A DNA stretch of 64,000 nt. Source: Mortierella alpina (taxonomy: Eukaryota > Mortierellomycota > Mortierellomycetes > Mortierellales > Mortierellaceae). The notes under the pieces were generated by a model that saw nothing but the letters and a program-made list of their open reading frames with translations, was not told where the DNA came from and ran no database searches. Location of the stretch: positions 2,108,001-2,172,000 of the forward strand of contig JANATF010000001.1 in assembly GCA_029449245.1 (NCBI GenBank), written 5' to 3'. Position numbers and translations under genes: made by a program. Positions 9,784 to 21,094 of this stretch are shown here, piece after piece (the first letter of the stretch is position 1; the number at the start of each line of letters is the position of its first letter).

Positions 9784-12700
9784 TCAGTGCTTCTTTGCCT
9801 TCTTTTCGGCAAGAAGCGCGAGTCGAATAGAATTAATGGTTTGGTTCTCATACTTAGTCGACAAGGCGTCAACGACTTCTTCAACAGGTAGGCCTTGATC
9901 CACAGCGACCTCCGCCACCAACTCGATCAACTGGCGTCTGCGCCGGAAGACCTTGTCGCGCGCGTTAGTGTAGGGCCACGCCTTGTCTAAGTTTTTCGCC
10001 GCGGTAACAGGACCATGAAATTCATCCCACACATGCCTTATCGTCAGTTTCTTACTATCAGCGAGCATAACATACCCTCGCGTCCTGTCATCCGTCACGA
10101 TTGGAGTCGTCAATTGCTGTCCAAGCTGTTCCTGCATCTGCTCCTGTTGCTGTGCTTGCCGCTGTTCCTGCTGTTGTTCGTGTTGTTGTTGACGGTATTG
10201 CTGTTGCTGTTGGAGTTGGTGCTGGAGTGTGTGTTGGCTCTGGGGTTGATTCTGGTGTTGGTATTGGTTTTGCTGCTGTTGCTGCTGCTGCATGGTTAGT
10301 ACCGCCTCGAAGAGATGCAGTAGAAAGTCTTGGTTGCTTTGAAAAGAAGGTGCTGAGAGGTTGCGACCTGGGCACATGGAGGTCAGAGGAATGAGTGGAC
10401 GATACTGATAAGCTTGCGCAGCAGACTGAGGAATTTGCCGCAAATAAGATCGCTCCATTTGTAGTTGTTGCTGAACAGCATCGATCTGTGCCTGGCAGAC
10501 TTGAATGTTCCGCGATAGCTCGTGCGTAGATTGCTTCACTCCCTGGGACAATACATCAACCTTTTGGGTTACGGCACTTGAGTTTTGGGCCAAAGTATTA
10601 ATCGCTGAAACAATGACCTGGGCGTTGACCGGGACTTCTTGATGGATGAGGGATGAGCGCGTACGATGCGCGCTCATTGCGTTGAGCAGATCGGCTTGAA
10701 AATCAACAAACATTCGACATTGGAAAATATCCGGGAGGGACTCGAGGATAGTATTCGTGAGCGACATACCGTCGTCATTGGGTTTCAAGAAAAGGACGGC
10801 ATCTTGAAGAATGACACGTCTCAGCCGGACTAGGAGCTTGAGGAAGCCGATGCGAGTGATTAGAGCATCGGCAATGAACGCTCGAGTGAGCCTCTTGGTC
10901 GCTGTTGTCAACTCAGGATGATTCCAAAAGATATCCTCGTCTGTGGCGACATTCGGGTCTTGTCCCAGCATTTCCTTGTCGCATTCTTGGCGCCAGGAAG
11001 GAGCCTTGTCAGGCATGTCATCGTCAAAATTTGTCTCGATCCAAGGAAAGATGCGGCGCTGAAGGTCAAGCGGAGGTGTGACCAGGTCGCGCTCCAGAAA
11101 GTACGGTTCGTGAGGAGAAAAATGAGCCATGCAAAAGGCGCCTCTTGTCGGATTCTTTGGCGCATAGAAGTTTTCCATCTGTCCCATAACCCATCGTCCG
11201 AGGTGGCGAATATCGTCCAAACTTAGTCCTCGCTCGTATGCCTCCGAAACACCAGCATGCCGTCCAGAGTGCGTTAATCTCGTAGAATAAACGTCGCAGG
11301 CGCGCATTACAGCGGACGTTGCATCCATTTGAGTCTCGCCCGAAAGCGCTTGCTCCCGATGCCTTTCGCGCTCTTTGGGTGCGCCTCCTTGAGTCAAGAC
11401 TTTTATGTTGTACCATGCATCGGGATTCACGAGGTTCGGGATAGATTCTCCCTCCACCTAAAATCAGTATAGTCTGTTAGGAAAGCCGCCCGCAATTCAT
11501 TTCTCAAGAAAGAATGGGCGCGTTCTGACCTGAAAACGCTCAAGCATGTAGAACGCGAAGCCAGCCATGGTGCATCGGAGAAAGTTCTTGTGGCGATAGG
11601 CTGTTGCATACAGTTCTACTCCTTTGTGGTTTGTTTTTCCCCGAGTGATGCAAAACACAAGACCGGACGCCAGAGTCGATCCAGGGGCAGGGTGCTTGGT
11701 TTGAATGTTGAACGTGTTGGCCAGATTCAGGCTACGGATGTCCTCATCACGTAGCAGCATATGATGGCGAGCAAGCAGACAGAGACGCTCTCGCATGTAC
11801 TGAAATCGTTTTCTGTTGGCATATATACGTTTTCCAGGTATCTGAGGCGGAGGGAGCATGCGCCACGTATAACAAAGCATGCGAAGGAACAGTTTTTCGC
11901 TGTACGGGTTGCGGATCGCACATCCTGTTGTGCGTGTTGTTGTCGCATCTTTCGTCACCTTGCCATAGACCAATGCAACACCATAATTCTCGATGGCCTC
12001 GTTCAAACGAATATCTTTTCGAGGATTGGATGCTGGATTGGGACAAGACGCTGCCGTTGAACTTTGACGGCTCCATAGGTACTGAAGTGCCTTCCTGACA
12101 TTCTCCACTGAGCCCAACGACAATGGAACATATACTACTGCGCGGCCTTCCTTGTCCATAAAGGCTTGATTAAAGGCTGCATAATTAGTAATAACAATTG
12201 AGGGAGAAATGCATGGTTATATGGTTATATTCACTTTCATATCGATCGTCCACAACAAAACAAGAAGGTGCATACCTTGCTCCTTCCCGCCAAACGTGTC
12301 GATGATGCGGACAGTCGGCCTCTGCGCGATATGTTCTGTGCCAGCAGGAGCAACCTTTTCCGTTTCCTTGGATGAAGCATCCGCGTCATCGTCATCGGCA
12401 TCAGCTTTGGAAAGGTGGGCTTGTGAATGGATTTCGATCCCATGCCCCTCGGTATTGGCGCTGCTTCGTTTCTCCGGTTCTTGCGCGAGCTCTGACCTTT
12501 GATTGACATTCAAGGCAAATTTGATCTGCCAGTCAACCGGATCCATATCCAAAGGGAGATCCAATGCGGACCAACGAGGCACCATTTTGGACAAAGGTAT
12601 CTTGTCGGCATCGTCACTCGTTCCCTCCACAAGATCTTGCTCCTCCTGCTCTTCCACTTGCTCTTGCTCCTCCTGTTGCTGGTCATCTCGCTCTTCCTCA

Positions 12701-13667
12701 AGCTCTTGTTCATGATCGCTGCTCACTGGCCGCTGCTGATGATCCGACGAAAAAACCGCCGGCTGTGGCGTCTGTCCCAACGGTCCATAGTATCCGGTCT
12801 TGGTGCAGATGTGCCTTGCGACGGTTCGATTGAATACAACAGTCTTGAAATAGTCGAGCAGTCGAGTCCCCTCGACAGAGTAATCACCGTCATATTTTTC
12901 ATCGCAAAACAACTGAGGTACAATACCAATATTGGAGTTAGATGGATCGATTAGTATGGTATGCGCCTATTTACTTTTGAATGGGAACTGCTGCCTTCCC
13001 TAAGGTGGGAAAAAAAACATGAAAGCATGGCTACAAGAAGGCCTTCACGCACCTGCCACTTGCGGATAGCAACCTTATACATCAATACAGTCGAGCTTGC
13101 ATTTTTGTCCTCCAAGATTGATTTCGTTATGGCGTTTGCGGACTCTTTTCTTGCTTGAGCCACTTCTTGATCAGTCATAGCTGACAAAGGGCGATGCAGT
13201 CCCTCACATGGCAATGGCTGGACGAGGCAGGGACTGGATACCTTCCTTCTTTTTGTTGGATTGCTGAGGTGTTCACTGGTCGATGCGCTGCTCGCTGCAG
13301 GAGTGGTTAAAGTTGGAGCAGACTTCAACTTCCGTTTCGCGCCACGTCCCTCGTTCCTGTTTGTCACGGTTGGCTGCGATGTTGTTGGTGTTATTGCTGC
13401 TACTGAGAACGGTCGGTCTTCGAGTTCGGCCGACTGTTGCACGCGTGTAGGTGTCTGGAGAGCAAAGCTTAGAGCATGCTGTGGAGGATTCGTCTTGTCA
13501 CAAGAGTTGGCATTGTTGTCAACAGACGAGATCTCTTTTTTCTTCCTCGACTGTGCGCGAGATTTTGAATGGGGTGGATGATGGGCGCTTCCCCGAGAAC
13601 TGAGCAGCGACAACAGCTTTGGATTTGTGGATAACTCGCCAGTCCAACCTCGGCGTGTTTGCGGCAT
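9784..13667 (-). CDS. Crypton-type tyrosine recombinase with GCR1_C-like tail
   Basis: Four exons, 13667-13053, 12912-12276, 12176-11530 and 11457-9784, phases 0, 1, 0; about 1,190 residues. The N-terminus is basic and low in complexity. A core-binding-like region follows (VAIRKWQ then LFCDEKY). The catalytic part shows an Arg in HHMLLRDEDIRSL, a Lys-containing ITRGKTNHKG, the H-x-x-R box (THSGRHAG) and the nucleophilic Tyr (GRWVMGQMENFYAP), the arrangement of Crypton/Ndc10-like recombinases. A coiled, Gln-rich stretch (near 10110-10290) precedes a C-terminal GCR1_C-like DNA-binding domain (IRHVWDEFHGP ... KAWPYTNARDKVFRRRR). The frame has no stops, so it is probably intact. Its position inside the MULE TIRs is unusual: Cryptons normally have no TIRs and insert alone. 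Confidence 0.85.
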
Positions 13668-14940
13668 TAGTTTTTATTTGTCGGATGTGAGGATGTGAGA
13701 GTAGTGTGCGCTATGGTGGTATGGTGGTGACAGAGAAAAAAAAGCTCCCTTTTCTCCACCCCTCTGGGGGATATAAGAGCCAAATGGTCATTTGGACACC
13801 AGGAGGGGTTTTAAGAGTCACAATGGCCACCTGTCCTCTGTATTTCCAGCCATAACATATGGCCAATGAATGGACACAGTGGTTGATTTGACCAAATAGT
13901 CAGTTATAGATTATCCCATCAGGCGATCGATCCTTAAAGCCAGGCATGTTGGGCAACGACTTGATGAGACCTTGGCCAGACTGGCTGTGGAGCCATTCGG
14001 ATCCGAAATGAATGTGCTTTAGAGCTGCCATTTTTTTTGCACCGGATTGGAGGTAACGAGACAAGAGACGGAACTGTTTGTTTTGCCAGGAACCGGAATT
14101 TAAAAAGGTCGGTTCCTGGGGCTCTTTATAGCTACTATCATGTGATTAAGAAAATAGGTTGTGCAGACTACAATCTGCCCAGACTACAGATCTGTGAAGG
14201 AGTTATGAGGGCAAGCAGGATCATGGTTCAAGAAGTTAGCGTATTGAAGACTACATATCAGGATACTGCAGATACTTCAACGGCTGCCTACGTATATCCT
14301 GAGTGCAATGGATGCAGTGACTTTATGTCACAGTATCATAGAATGCACTTCGCCACCTCCAGGCGTATCTGCTTCACCCTCCTCAAATCACTTCACCTCC
14401 CCACACCTTACTATAATGCCCTCTCGCCCGTGTATAATAACCATGATCGGTTCCTGCTTCTTCCTCTTGGTTCCTAGTATGCTTGTCTACCCTCTGGCCT
14501 CCCTCTTGTTCCCTCCTTACCTTTCCCCTGTATTCCTCTTGCCCACACCCTCTTGTCCTGTTGCTATTACACAGTTCTGGAAGCTTCATCCAGCCCTGAG
14601 CATATAAAGAGACTGCAGCTTCCGGGGGATCGTAGTTAATAACAAAAAAAAAAATAGATACACGCGTCAAGCCTTGTCTCGACAACCAATAAACGACTCT
14701 CCTCCTCACTTCACCAATTGTTGCACTGAGGTCGGCGCGGCGAGGATGGTAAGTTATGACGCGGCGATAGGATAGGAGGGACGGTGCTAGTGAGCAAGAT
14801 GAGAGTGGTGAGAACGCAATGAGCTCATCCTACGGACGAGTGGTGACAATACATCTTCCTTGCCTCTTTTAATACTAGCTACGCTGTTGTAATGAGAAGT
14901 GCCCAGCGATGTATAGGAAGTTCGAGATAATAGGTCATGG
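13668..14940. other. Non-coding right arm of the element
   Basis: Upstream region of the recombinase gene. It holds the interrupted palindrome CCAAATG-GT-CATTTGG (13780-13795) and inverted GTGTCC-type motifs (GGACACC near 13794, GGACACAGTGG near 13872). A pyrimidine-rich tract runs through 14380-14560. On the plus strand TATAAAG near 14604 is followed by an ATG-GTAAGT near 14746, which resembles a promoter plus first exon, but I find no downstream exon. Confidence 0.4.
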
Positions 14941-15090
14941 AGGCCGTGAATTTCACGACCTTTTTCATTTTGGCCTATTTACACGGGGGGCGTGAAAAAA
15001 GAGATTCACGGGAGCGTGAGATTATCAGTTTGGACGATTCGGCCCTATTTACACGGGGGGCGTGAAAAATAGGTGTACACGGGGGCGTGT
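14941..15090 (-). repeat. Right terminal inverted repeat
   Basis: Reading the minus strand inward from 15090 reproduces the left arm: palindromic units at 15090-15077, 15064-15052, 15018-15007 and 15004-14992. The outer ~38 bp differ from the left arm at one or two positions. A further dyad (GTGAAAT-TTCAC type) sits at 14945-14957. Confidence 0.85.
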
Positions 15091-15108
15091 AATTATCATC
15101 ATCCTTAT

Positions 15109-15119
15109 CCATTTTCCTC
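15109..15119. repeat. Candidate 11-bp target-site duplication, right copy
   Basis: CCATTTTCCTC, identical to 4079-4089 on the other side of the element. See that entry for the caveat about the unequal distance to the TIR cores. Confidence 0.45.
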
Positions 15120-15230
15120 TTGCGTTTCTTGTCCTCCAGAGCATAAGATTACTTTCTTGTCGTCTGGTGCATAAGGATATCTCAAGTGTTTTTTTTGTTC
15201 TCTGGAGCAATATAATATTGTGCCCCGTAG

Positions 15231-15330
15231 GGCGTACCACTCAAGTTTAACGTGTCATCCTTGTGCAGGGGCCATGCTAATCTTCTCTGTATCGTTCCAT
15301 TTTTGAAATATGTAGCGCCGAAGCGACTAC
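15231..15330 (-). ncRNA. U6: U6 spliceosomal snRNA
   Basis: The minus strand from 15330 begins with a stem-loop closed by a TTCG tetraloop (GTAGTCGC-TTCG-GCGCTAC). It continues with the universal U6 core: ATACAGAGAAGATTAGCATG (ACAGAGA box), then GCCCCTGCACAAGG and ATGACACG. A TATA element lies about 24 bp upstream, as expected for RNA polymerase III. The 3' end is uncertain: after GACACG the sequence departs from familiar U6 tails, and no T-run terminator occurs on this strand before the transposon edge at 15119. It may be a real gene with an unusual 3' end, an intron-containing U6, or a 3'-truncated copy. Confidence 0.85.
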
Positions 15331-15350
15331 AAATTATGGTAAGACGAACG

Positions 15351-15362
15351 TTTAGATATATA
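15351..15362 (-). promoter_or_regulatory. TATA element of the U6 gene
   Basis: On the minus strand CTATATATCTAAA ends about 21-24 bp before the first U6 nucleotide at 15330, the usual spacing for TATA-dependent pol III snRNA promoters. Confidence 0.6.
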
Positions 15363-16281
15363 GTAGGTTCTGAACCTCCGGGATTGATTATGGGATGTAT
15401 CCTGGTTATACCTGCTCAATTGACCCGCCGACGGCTCTGAATTCACTGCTCTCAAGGTCACAGCCTGCCCTTTCACAGTCACCTCTGCTGGTGGGCGGTC
15501 GGGCGAAGAGAAACGCCCTTGGCACTCTCGTTCCTCTTCGGTGGTTCGGTCCATCGCCCACCAAACACTTCACACCCGCACTGGTGCTTCTCCAAAAAAA
15601 AAAAAAAAGGAGGAAGGAGGGAAAGAGCCAGACTCACCGAGACGCTGCAAAGGAGGAGCGGCGGTCGATGGACTGGGAGAGCGAGAAACTACAATGCTAG
15701 CCAATGATTCTTGCTCACTTTGCAGGCGAGCTACGATTCAAGGACCAGACACGAGATACATTAGCAAGGCCTCCTCGGTGTCCTTCGCTTCGGCGTCGTC
15801 CCCTCAACCGTGGTGCTATTCACGCAATCAGCAAACGAAATCGGTCATAATCGAGAAGCAAAACGCACCGTCTCTCGGCTCGTGCCAGTGCAGCAAAAGG
15901 CCTAGTGCAGCCCTCCCGTCATTTCAGCACCCCAGCACCCCAGCACTACAGCACCTTTTTTAAACGTGGCCTGTATTTGACGGGTATTTTGATTCAGGCT
16001 CAAAGCGCCGATAATCATGGCACCTCAGGAACATGCAGCAGTGGGCAATAATGAAACGAAGAGTGACAGTGATATGGCGATGGACAAATGAGGCCAAATT
16101 CAATCCTGAGAGCTCGGACTGGTGAGTCCCCCACCTACTCTAGGTGTAAGGCAGGCTCACCATTTTTTCCCAAGCACGCCGCGTAAGCTCAGCTGACGAA
16201 TCGTTTAAATTTCGCAAAGCCTGAGGTCTTGTTTCTTCCTGCCTGCCGTCAGAAACGACACTTGATACACTTTACCTGAAA
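15363..16281. other. Intergenic region between U6 and the S9 peptidase
   Basis: No gene I can support. It has a short A-run (about 15596-15607) followed by purine-rich sequence. The last ~150 bp must contain the S9 peptidase promoter; I see no clear TATA box. Confidence 0.4.
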
Positions 16282-18820
16282 ATGGCCCCAATTGTCGCAC
16301 CCTACGGTAGGCGCAACAGTGACAAAGTAATTGTTCATTGGAAAAGTCCCGAACATGTTGATGCACGCGTCTCATCTTGCCTCCTTTCTCTCCTCTTTCT
16401 TTCTTGGCTCCTGTGATGGTAGGAGAGTGGACGTCGCCGATTGATGTCGACTTCATCACCAGCTCCACAGTCAAGACGAGCGACCTGCGTAAGAATGAGC
16501 AGACGGGAGATCTATTCTGGGTAGAGATCAATGCGGCGACCAATGGGCGGCAAACCATCATGCATCGCACTGCTTCGGGCGTGACATCTGAGCTCACTCC
16601 AGAGCCGTTCATTGCACGCACTCGAGTTCACGAGTATGGAGGTGGAGCATTTACCGTCGCTAGCGACTTTTTGATCTCGAGCAATGATGCTGACTGCCGC
16701 CTCTACAGGTTGGATATTGCGAGCAAATTAGCGACTGCATTGACTCCTGAAAACCCCCAGTGGCGCTATGCAGACATCGAAATTCACCCGTCGGAAGCGT
16801 TCTTGATTTGCGTGCGTGAGGATCATACCGTGGACACACCCCAGACCGTGGTCAACACGCTGGTGGTTGTTCGTCTTGATACCCAGGAGCCCAATGTAGA
16901 GGTTCTGGCAGAAGGCGCCGACTTTTACGCCCATCCCCGCTTTAACCCTGTCCAGTCAAGCGAGTTTGCCTACTTTTCCTGGAACCATCCATTCATGACC
17001 TGGGACCACACGCAGCTCTATTACAATCATCTGGATATCTCGAGTGGCACTGTAAAAATCGCCTCGAAGACTGTCCTCGCAGGCGCCGATAAGAGCCGCG
17101 AAGAAAGCTCTAACCAGCCACGTTTTGCCGCCGATGGAACCTTATATTTTTGCAACGACAGGTCCGGATTCTGGAACTTGTATAGCTACAAAAATGGCCA
17201 AGGCGTTGAGCTGGTACTTGACAGCCCTATCGAAGCCGAATTTCAAGGTAGGTATTGTTGGAGGAATATCTCTGCTATACTTGAAATGCACAAACTCTTG
17301 CCATGTTAAAAAATGGCAGGATGAATAGAGGAAAACAAAGACTAAAAGCGCCTTTGTGACGGACAACTAGGTCCCGCTTGGAGACTGGGATCGCGATCGT
17401 ATTATCCTTTAAAGTCGGACCCCACCAAGATTGCATGCACCTTTATCAAGAATGGTAAGGGCGCTGAAGTGAGGCTCAGTCAAAGAGTAAACGTTTCATG
17501 AATGGTTACTAAATGTGTGCTTGCGAATGTTCCGTCGTAGGCTTGCACCACCTTGCCATCGTCGACTCCAAGACCAAACGCATGAAGGACGTCCCGACAG
17601 AGTTCCAGGTCATTGACTCTGTGTACGCCACAACACAGGGACAGGACGATGTGCTGTTGATGAGCGTCGGGAGTTACAACGTTCCCTCGCAGGTTATCAA
17701 CTACAATCTGCGGACAAACGAGTACGAGGTACTGATGAAGTCAAGCTCCGTGGAGGTACCTCAGGGTTGGATCTCAAAACCCGAGCCCTTGACTTTTAAA
17801 ACGACCAACGGTCTTGGTAAGGTAGCCGTGTCTGCTTCTATGATTAATTCTAGTAACCTGTCTCAGAGACTGGAAGGAAAGGCGAATTATGATTAACCAG
17901 GTGTTTACTGAACCGATAGACGCATACGCTCTCTATTATCCACCAGCCAATGCCGACCATGTCGCGCCAGAAGGAACCCTCCCGCCACTTCGTGTTTTAT
18001 CTCATGGTGGCCCTACCGGTGCCTATGGCTCGGACCTCAACTGGAACATCAATTACTTCACGTCTCGCGGAATCGCATGTGTTGCCGTGAACTATGGAGG
18101 CTCGACCAGCTACGGCCGGGAATTCCGTAATCGTCTTCGCACTCTCTGGGGAGTGGTGGATGTGGATGACTGCTGTAATGCTGCAATGTTTTTAGTCCAA
18201 AGGGGCAATGTGGACAAGGATAAGCTGGCGATTGTGGGAGGCAGTGCTGGTGGCTATACCACTCTAGCCTGCCTAGCCTTCAGAGATGTCTTCAGGGCTG
18301 GAGTGAGCCACTATGGTATTGGTGACGTGCAGACGTTGGCCAAGGACACGCACAAGTTTGAGCTACTCTATCCCGAGAGTCTCATCGGGCCTTACCCTGC
18401 CGCCAAGAAACTATACATTGAACGGTCTCCGCTCTACTCTGCTGACCAGATCACCTGCCCCTGCGCTTTCTTCCAAGGGCAGGACGATAAGGTGGTGCCA
18501 CCCAATCAAGCAGAGATGATGGTTGATGCCTTGAGGAAGCGTGGTCTTCCGGTTGCATACGTCCTCTTTGAGGGCGAAGGACACGGTACGAGAGATGGAT
18601 TTCGCTGCAGGGATTCCATTGTTGTGTGCCCAAGAGCATTGGCGCGTTTGATGACTACTTACCAGAATCCCTTATCCTTGCCTCAATAGGCTTCCGCATC
18701 CCAAAGAATGTCAAGGCTGCGTTGCAGGGCGAGGTCAGCTTCCTTGGGCGCATTTTCGGGTTCCGGCCCTTTGATGCTGTGCATATCGACATTGAAAACG
18801 AGGATGCCATTGGCAAGTAG
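16282..18820 (+). CDS. S9-family (prolyl oligopeptidase-type) serine peptidase
   Basis: Six exons: 16282-16306, 16423-17247, 17371-17454, 17541-17821, 17901-18585, 18690-18820; 676 residues. The tiny first exon is supported by phase and by the join [15 protein letters not shown], a typical opening of this subfamily. The N-terminal half is a beta-propeller-like region with WD-type repeats ([25 protein letters not shown]). The C-terminal alpha/beta hydrolase has the nucleophile GGSAGGY, the Asp in [10 protein letters not shown] and the His in EGEGHGF. It resembles dipeptidyl/acylaminoacyl peptidases of clan SC. There is no signal peptide, so it is probably cytosolic, trimming short peptides. 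The 5' end of intron 4 uses AAG|GTAGCC rather than the nearby GGTAAG; only that choice keeps the frame. Confidence 0.92.
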
Positions 18821-18939
18821 ATGCAGTCGAAAAAAAAGAAACGCGGCTTCGTCGCCGGAGGTGGCGATGTCGTTTGCCATCAGAATACAAGAAAAGAACA
18901 CGGTGGCGTGAGTTGCGCCGCAGCAGAATGCAATGCATT

Positions 18940-18945
18940 TATAAG
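18940..18945 (+). promoter_or_regulatory. TATA box of the dioxygenase gene
   Basis: TATAAG lies 59 bp upstream of the chosen ATG at 19004 in the short gap after the S9 peptidase stop, which argues against starting the downstream protein at the earlier in-frame ATG at 18821. Confidence 0.45.
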
Positions 18946-19003
18946 TGTGCCAAGTGCCATCACTTACCAATCCACACTTCCATTTGCAATTGCGCGAAAT
19001 TTA

Positions 19004-20197
19004 ATGGCCTACGTTGACAGCCCGAACGACATACCCAACCTCTACCCGCCCATCTTCCACCCCGAAACACATGCACAAGAGATCCAGGAGTACCTCGCTG
19101 CCGAAGGCTACGTGGTCGTCCAGGTCACCACAGCCGACGAGGCGCAGGCACGCTATTCAGAATTCTGGACCTTTCTGGAGAGCCTTGGCTCAGGCATATC
19201 CCGCGCTGATCCATCGACGTGGGATAAGGCCAGCACATGGCCTCGGCAAACCCATGGAATCCTCTTTGGATGTGGCGTTGGCCAGGCCGACTTTGCATGG
19301 AAAGTGCGGACCAACTCTAATGTAGTTAAAGTCTTCGCAGACCTTTGGACTGTTCCCGAAACAAAGCTGTTGACGAGTTTTGATGGAGCCAATATGTGTC
19401 CCAACCCGCGATATGCCTTCAATGGTGAAGGCGAGGGCGAGGTTCTCGCGCAGGCGATGGAAACGACAACGATCAGGATTTCGTCTGGGGAGGCGGAGGA
19501 CCAGGATGTTGAAGTCAGTGTGGCAGTCGTCGACCAAGCACCTATGGTTCCAGCGTCAGTTAACACAGAAGACAAACTGGGTCTAGTTCACACCACAGGA
19601 CGCTACCGCATGTGGCCCCATCGCGATCAGAGGCCTTCCCGACAGGGGCGAGTGTGTGTGCAAGGGTTGTATAACATGCTTCCCAACACCAGCCCTGCAG
19701 ACGGTGGATTGGTTGTTTACCCCAGAACGCACACGATAGACTGGACAGAGCGATACATCAAAGCCAAGACGAGCGGCGATTGGTACGTTGTCCCCACGGA
19801 CGCGCCCGAGGTCGATCCCAAGAATGCGGCTGTGTTGCGTACTCCGGCGGGCTGTCTCCTACTTTGGGACTCGCGTTTGATCCACTGTAATCGACCTCCC
19901 ACGGCCCAAGGACGTACAAGAGCCGTTTCATATGTTTGTATGCTACCCAAAGGAAACACCACAAAGTCGGTCATGGCGCAACGACAAAATTTGTATTCAA
20001 CCTTTAGGACAACTACCCATTGGCCGTATCCGGTTACAGTGAACGATGAGGACTTTTCAAGCAACAAGGTCAAGCCTGAAGACATGATGAAGAGACTCCT
20101 CAAAAAGAAGCCCTTTGGTTTAGACGATCCTATGGTCAGGAGCCTGGTGGGATTCAATGACGCCTCATTATTATCGCTTTTTAATCGTTGGCAGTGA
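19004..20197 (+). CDS. Phytanoyl-CoA dioxygenase-like protein
   Basis: Single exon, 397 residues from ATG 19004 (MAYVDSPNDIP). The frame is open back to 18821, but that stretch contains a TATA element and directly abuts the previous stop codon. The pattern fits the PhyH family of Fe(II)/2-oxoglutarate oxygenases: an H-x-D motif (WPHRDQRP), a distal His (SRLIHCNRPP) and an Arg a few residues later, in a jelly-roll context (GGLVVYPRTH, GCLLLWDSR). These enzymes hydroxylate a wide range of small molecules and lipids; the substrate here cannot be read from sequence. No targeting peptide is obvious. It sits head-to-tail 183 bp after the S9 peptidase without sign of co-regulation. Confidence 0.8.
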   Translation: MAYVDSPNDIPNLYPPIFHPETHAQEIQEYLAAEGYVVVQVTTADEAQARYSEFWTFLESLGSGISRADPSTWDKASTWPRQTHGILFGCGVGQADFAWKVRTNSNVVKVFADLWTVPETKLLTSFDGANMCPNPRYAFNGEGEGEVLAQAMETTTIRISSGEAEDQDVEVSVAVVDQAPMVPASVNTEDKLGLVHTTGRYRMWPHRDQRPSRQGRVCVQGLYNMLPNTSPADGGLVVYPRTHTIDWTERYIKAKTSGDWYVVPTDAPEVDPKNAAVLRTPAGCLLLWDSRLIHCNRPPTAQGRTRAVSYVCMLPKGNTTKSVMAQRQNLYSTFRTTTHWPYPVTVNDEDFSSNKVKPEDMMKRLLKKKPFGLDDPMVRSLVGFNDASLLSLFNRWQ

Positions 20198-21087
20198 CAT
20201 ATTAATGTGTTAGTCGATAAAGCAATAAAAGCTAGGGCTGTACAGCGTTCTCAAATCACATACTTTACTGTCACCTTGGCCGTTCCGCCGCGCATGGTAG
20301 GGTCATAAAGCAGGGTCGTGCCTTGAGGAAAGGGAGCAAGATCCTACAGTGTCATATTTAGACCGATATGTGCGTTAAGTTTGGCGCTAGATGTCCAGCT
20401 CGACACCACTTTTCCTTTCTGATCCATCTGGTTGTTGTTTTGCCGAAGCAGCAACACGCTCGCTCATTTCCACTTTCGCTTGCTCCGGCTGGTGGGGAGC
20501 AAAAGAAGAAGAAAACATTGAGCGCTGTGTGTGAATATTGATGTTCTTGGGCTGTGATTCTATAGTTTACAATTGTGCACTGCTGAAGTGTAATCCATCT
20601 CTCATCCAGCGCAGAAGAACGACATATGCAAAGGGGGAGGGGCCACGAGACTATGCATGCAGTGAATGGTAAGACTTTCGCACAGTGACGTTGCTGATCG
20701 CTCTTATCAATCCCACGCTCGACATTCGCAACTGCTGCATGCGCAGGAGAAGCAAAGACGGTAGAATCGAGGCCAAGGGGCCAAAGCGAGAACACTGGGA
20801 AGGAGCAAAAATGGATTTTCCAGTCCAAAAGGGGTAGGAGCCAATCCAAAACGGGCACAGAGCGAGAAGCACGGAGCAGGAGCAGAGCAGCAAGACGCAC
20901 CCAGCTGGCCAATCCCGTCGCAGGATGCGATCCAGTGAGCCGAGTCCGGAATCACGCTCCTCTGTTTCTTGATGGTTGGCCAATGGCATGGCCCCTCCCC
21001 AGTGCTTGTGCTTAGTGTAGACGTTGAGTCTGCGTTGCGTCTCTCGTCTTCATTCATCCTCCACACTCGCATCACCATCCCAGCACA
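20198..21087. other. Intergenic; possible 3' exons of a minus-strand gene
   Basis: On the minus strand a strong acceptor (TTTTGCTCCCCACCAG) precedes an open 34-codon exon at 20488-20387 ending in TAG (PEQAKVEMSERVAAS...). A second acceptor (CACTGTAG) precedes 20341-20234, which reads DLAPFPQGTTLLYDPTMRGG and ends in TGA. They may be alternative ends of one small gene whose upstream exons I could not find. I do not recognise either peptide. Confidence 0.25.
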
Positions 21088-21094
21088 TATAAAG
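21088..21094 (+). promoter_or_regulatory. TATA box of the amino-acid permease gene
   Basis: TATAAAG about 196 bp before the ATG, followed by a C/T-rich leader, a layout common in strongly expressed fungal genes. Confidence 0.45.

Larger units (their letters stand above)
4090..15108. mobile_element. 11-kb TIR element: Ulp1-MULE transposase plus Crypton-type recombinase
   Basis: Two ~150-bp arms in inverted orientation (4104-4245 and 15090-14941) enclose three minus-strand genes: a 170-residue unknown protein, a Ulp1-FAR1-MULE-SWIM polypeptide and a tyrosine recombinase with a GCR1_C-like tail. Both arms contain four CACG-(C-rich)-CGTG palindromes in the same order, and the outermost ~40 bp are nearly identical. 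An exact 11-bp repeat lies outside each arm. MULE-type transposases mobilise elements with long TIRs, so the arms and the transposase fit one transposon. The recombinase gene could be a true cargo or a nested Crypton; a single copy cannot decide. The U6 snRNA gene begins about 120 bp beyond the right edge. Confidence 0.75.

Noticed and set aside
14037-14477. 146-codon plus-strand open frame
   Set aside because: Begins at a TTG, low-complexity pyrimidine-rich end, no splice or homology support.
14130-14745. Possible solo LTR (TATAAAG, A-run, CA-ending pyrimidine-rich sequence)
   Set aside because: No TG...CA boundaries with a matching 4-6 bp duplication and no primer-binding site; probably internal non-coding part of the TIR element.
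18821-19003. Earlier in-frame ATG at 18821 for the dioxygenase
   Set aside because: Directly abuts the preceding stop codon, has a TATA element inside and encodes no conserved sequence.
20358-20912. 184-codon minus-strand open frame
   Set aside because: Composition is not coding-like; only two short segments in the area have convincing acceptor sites, in other contexts.
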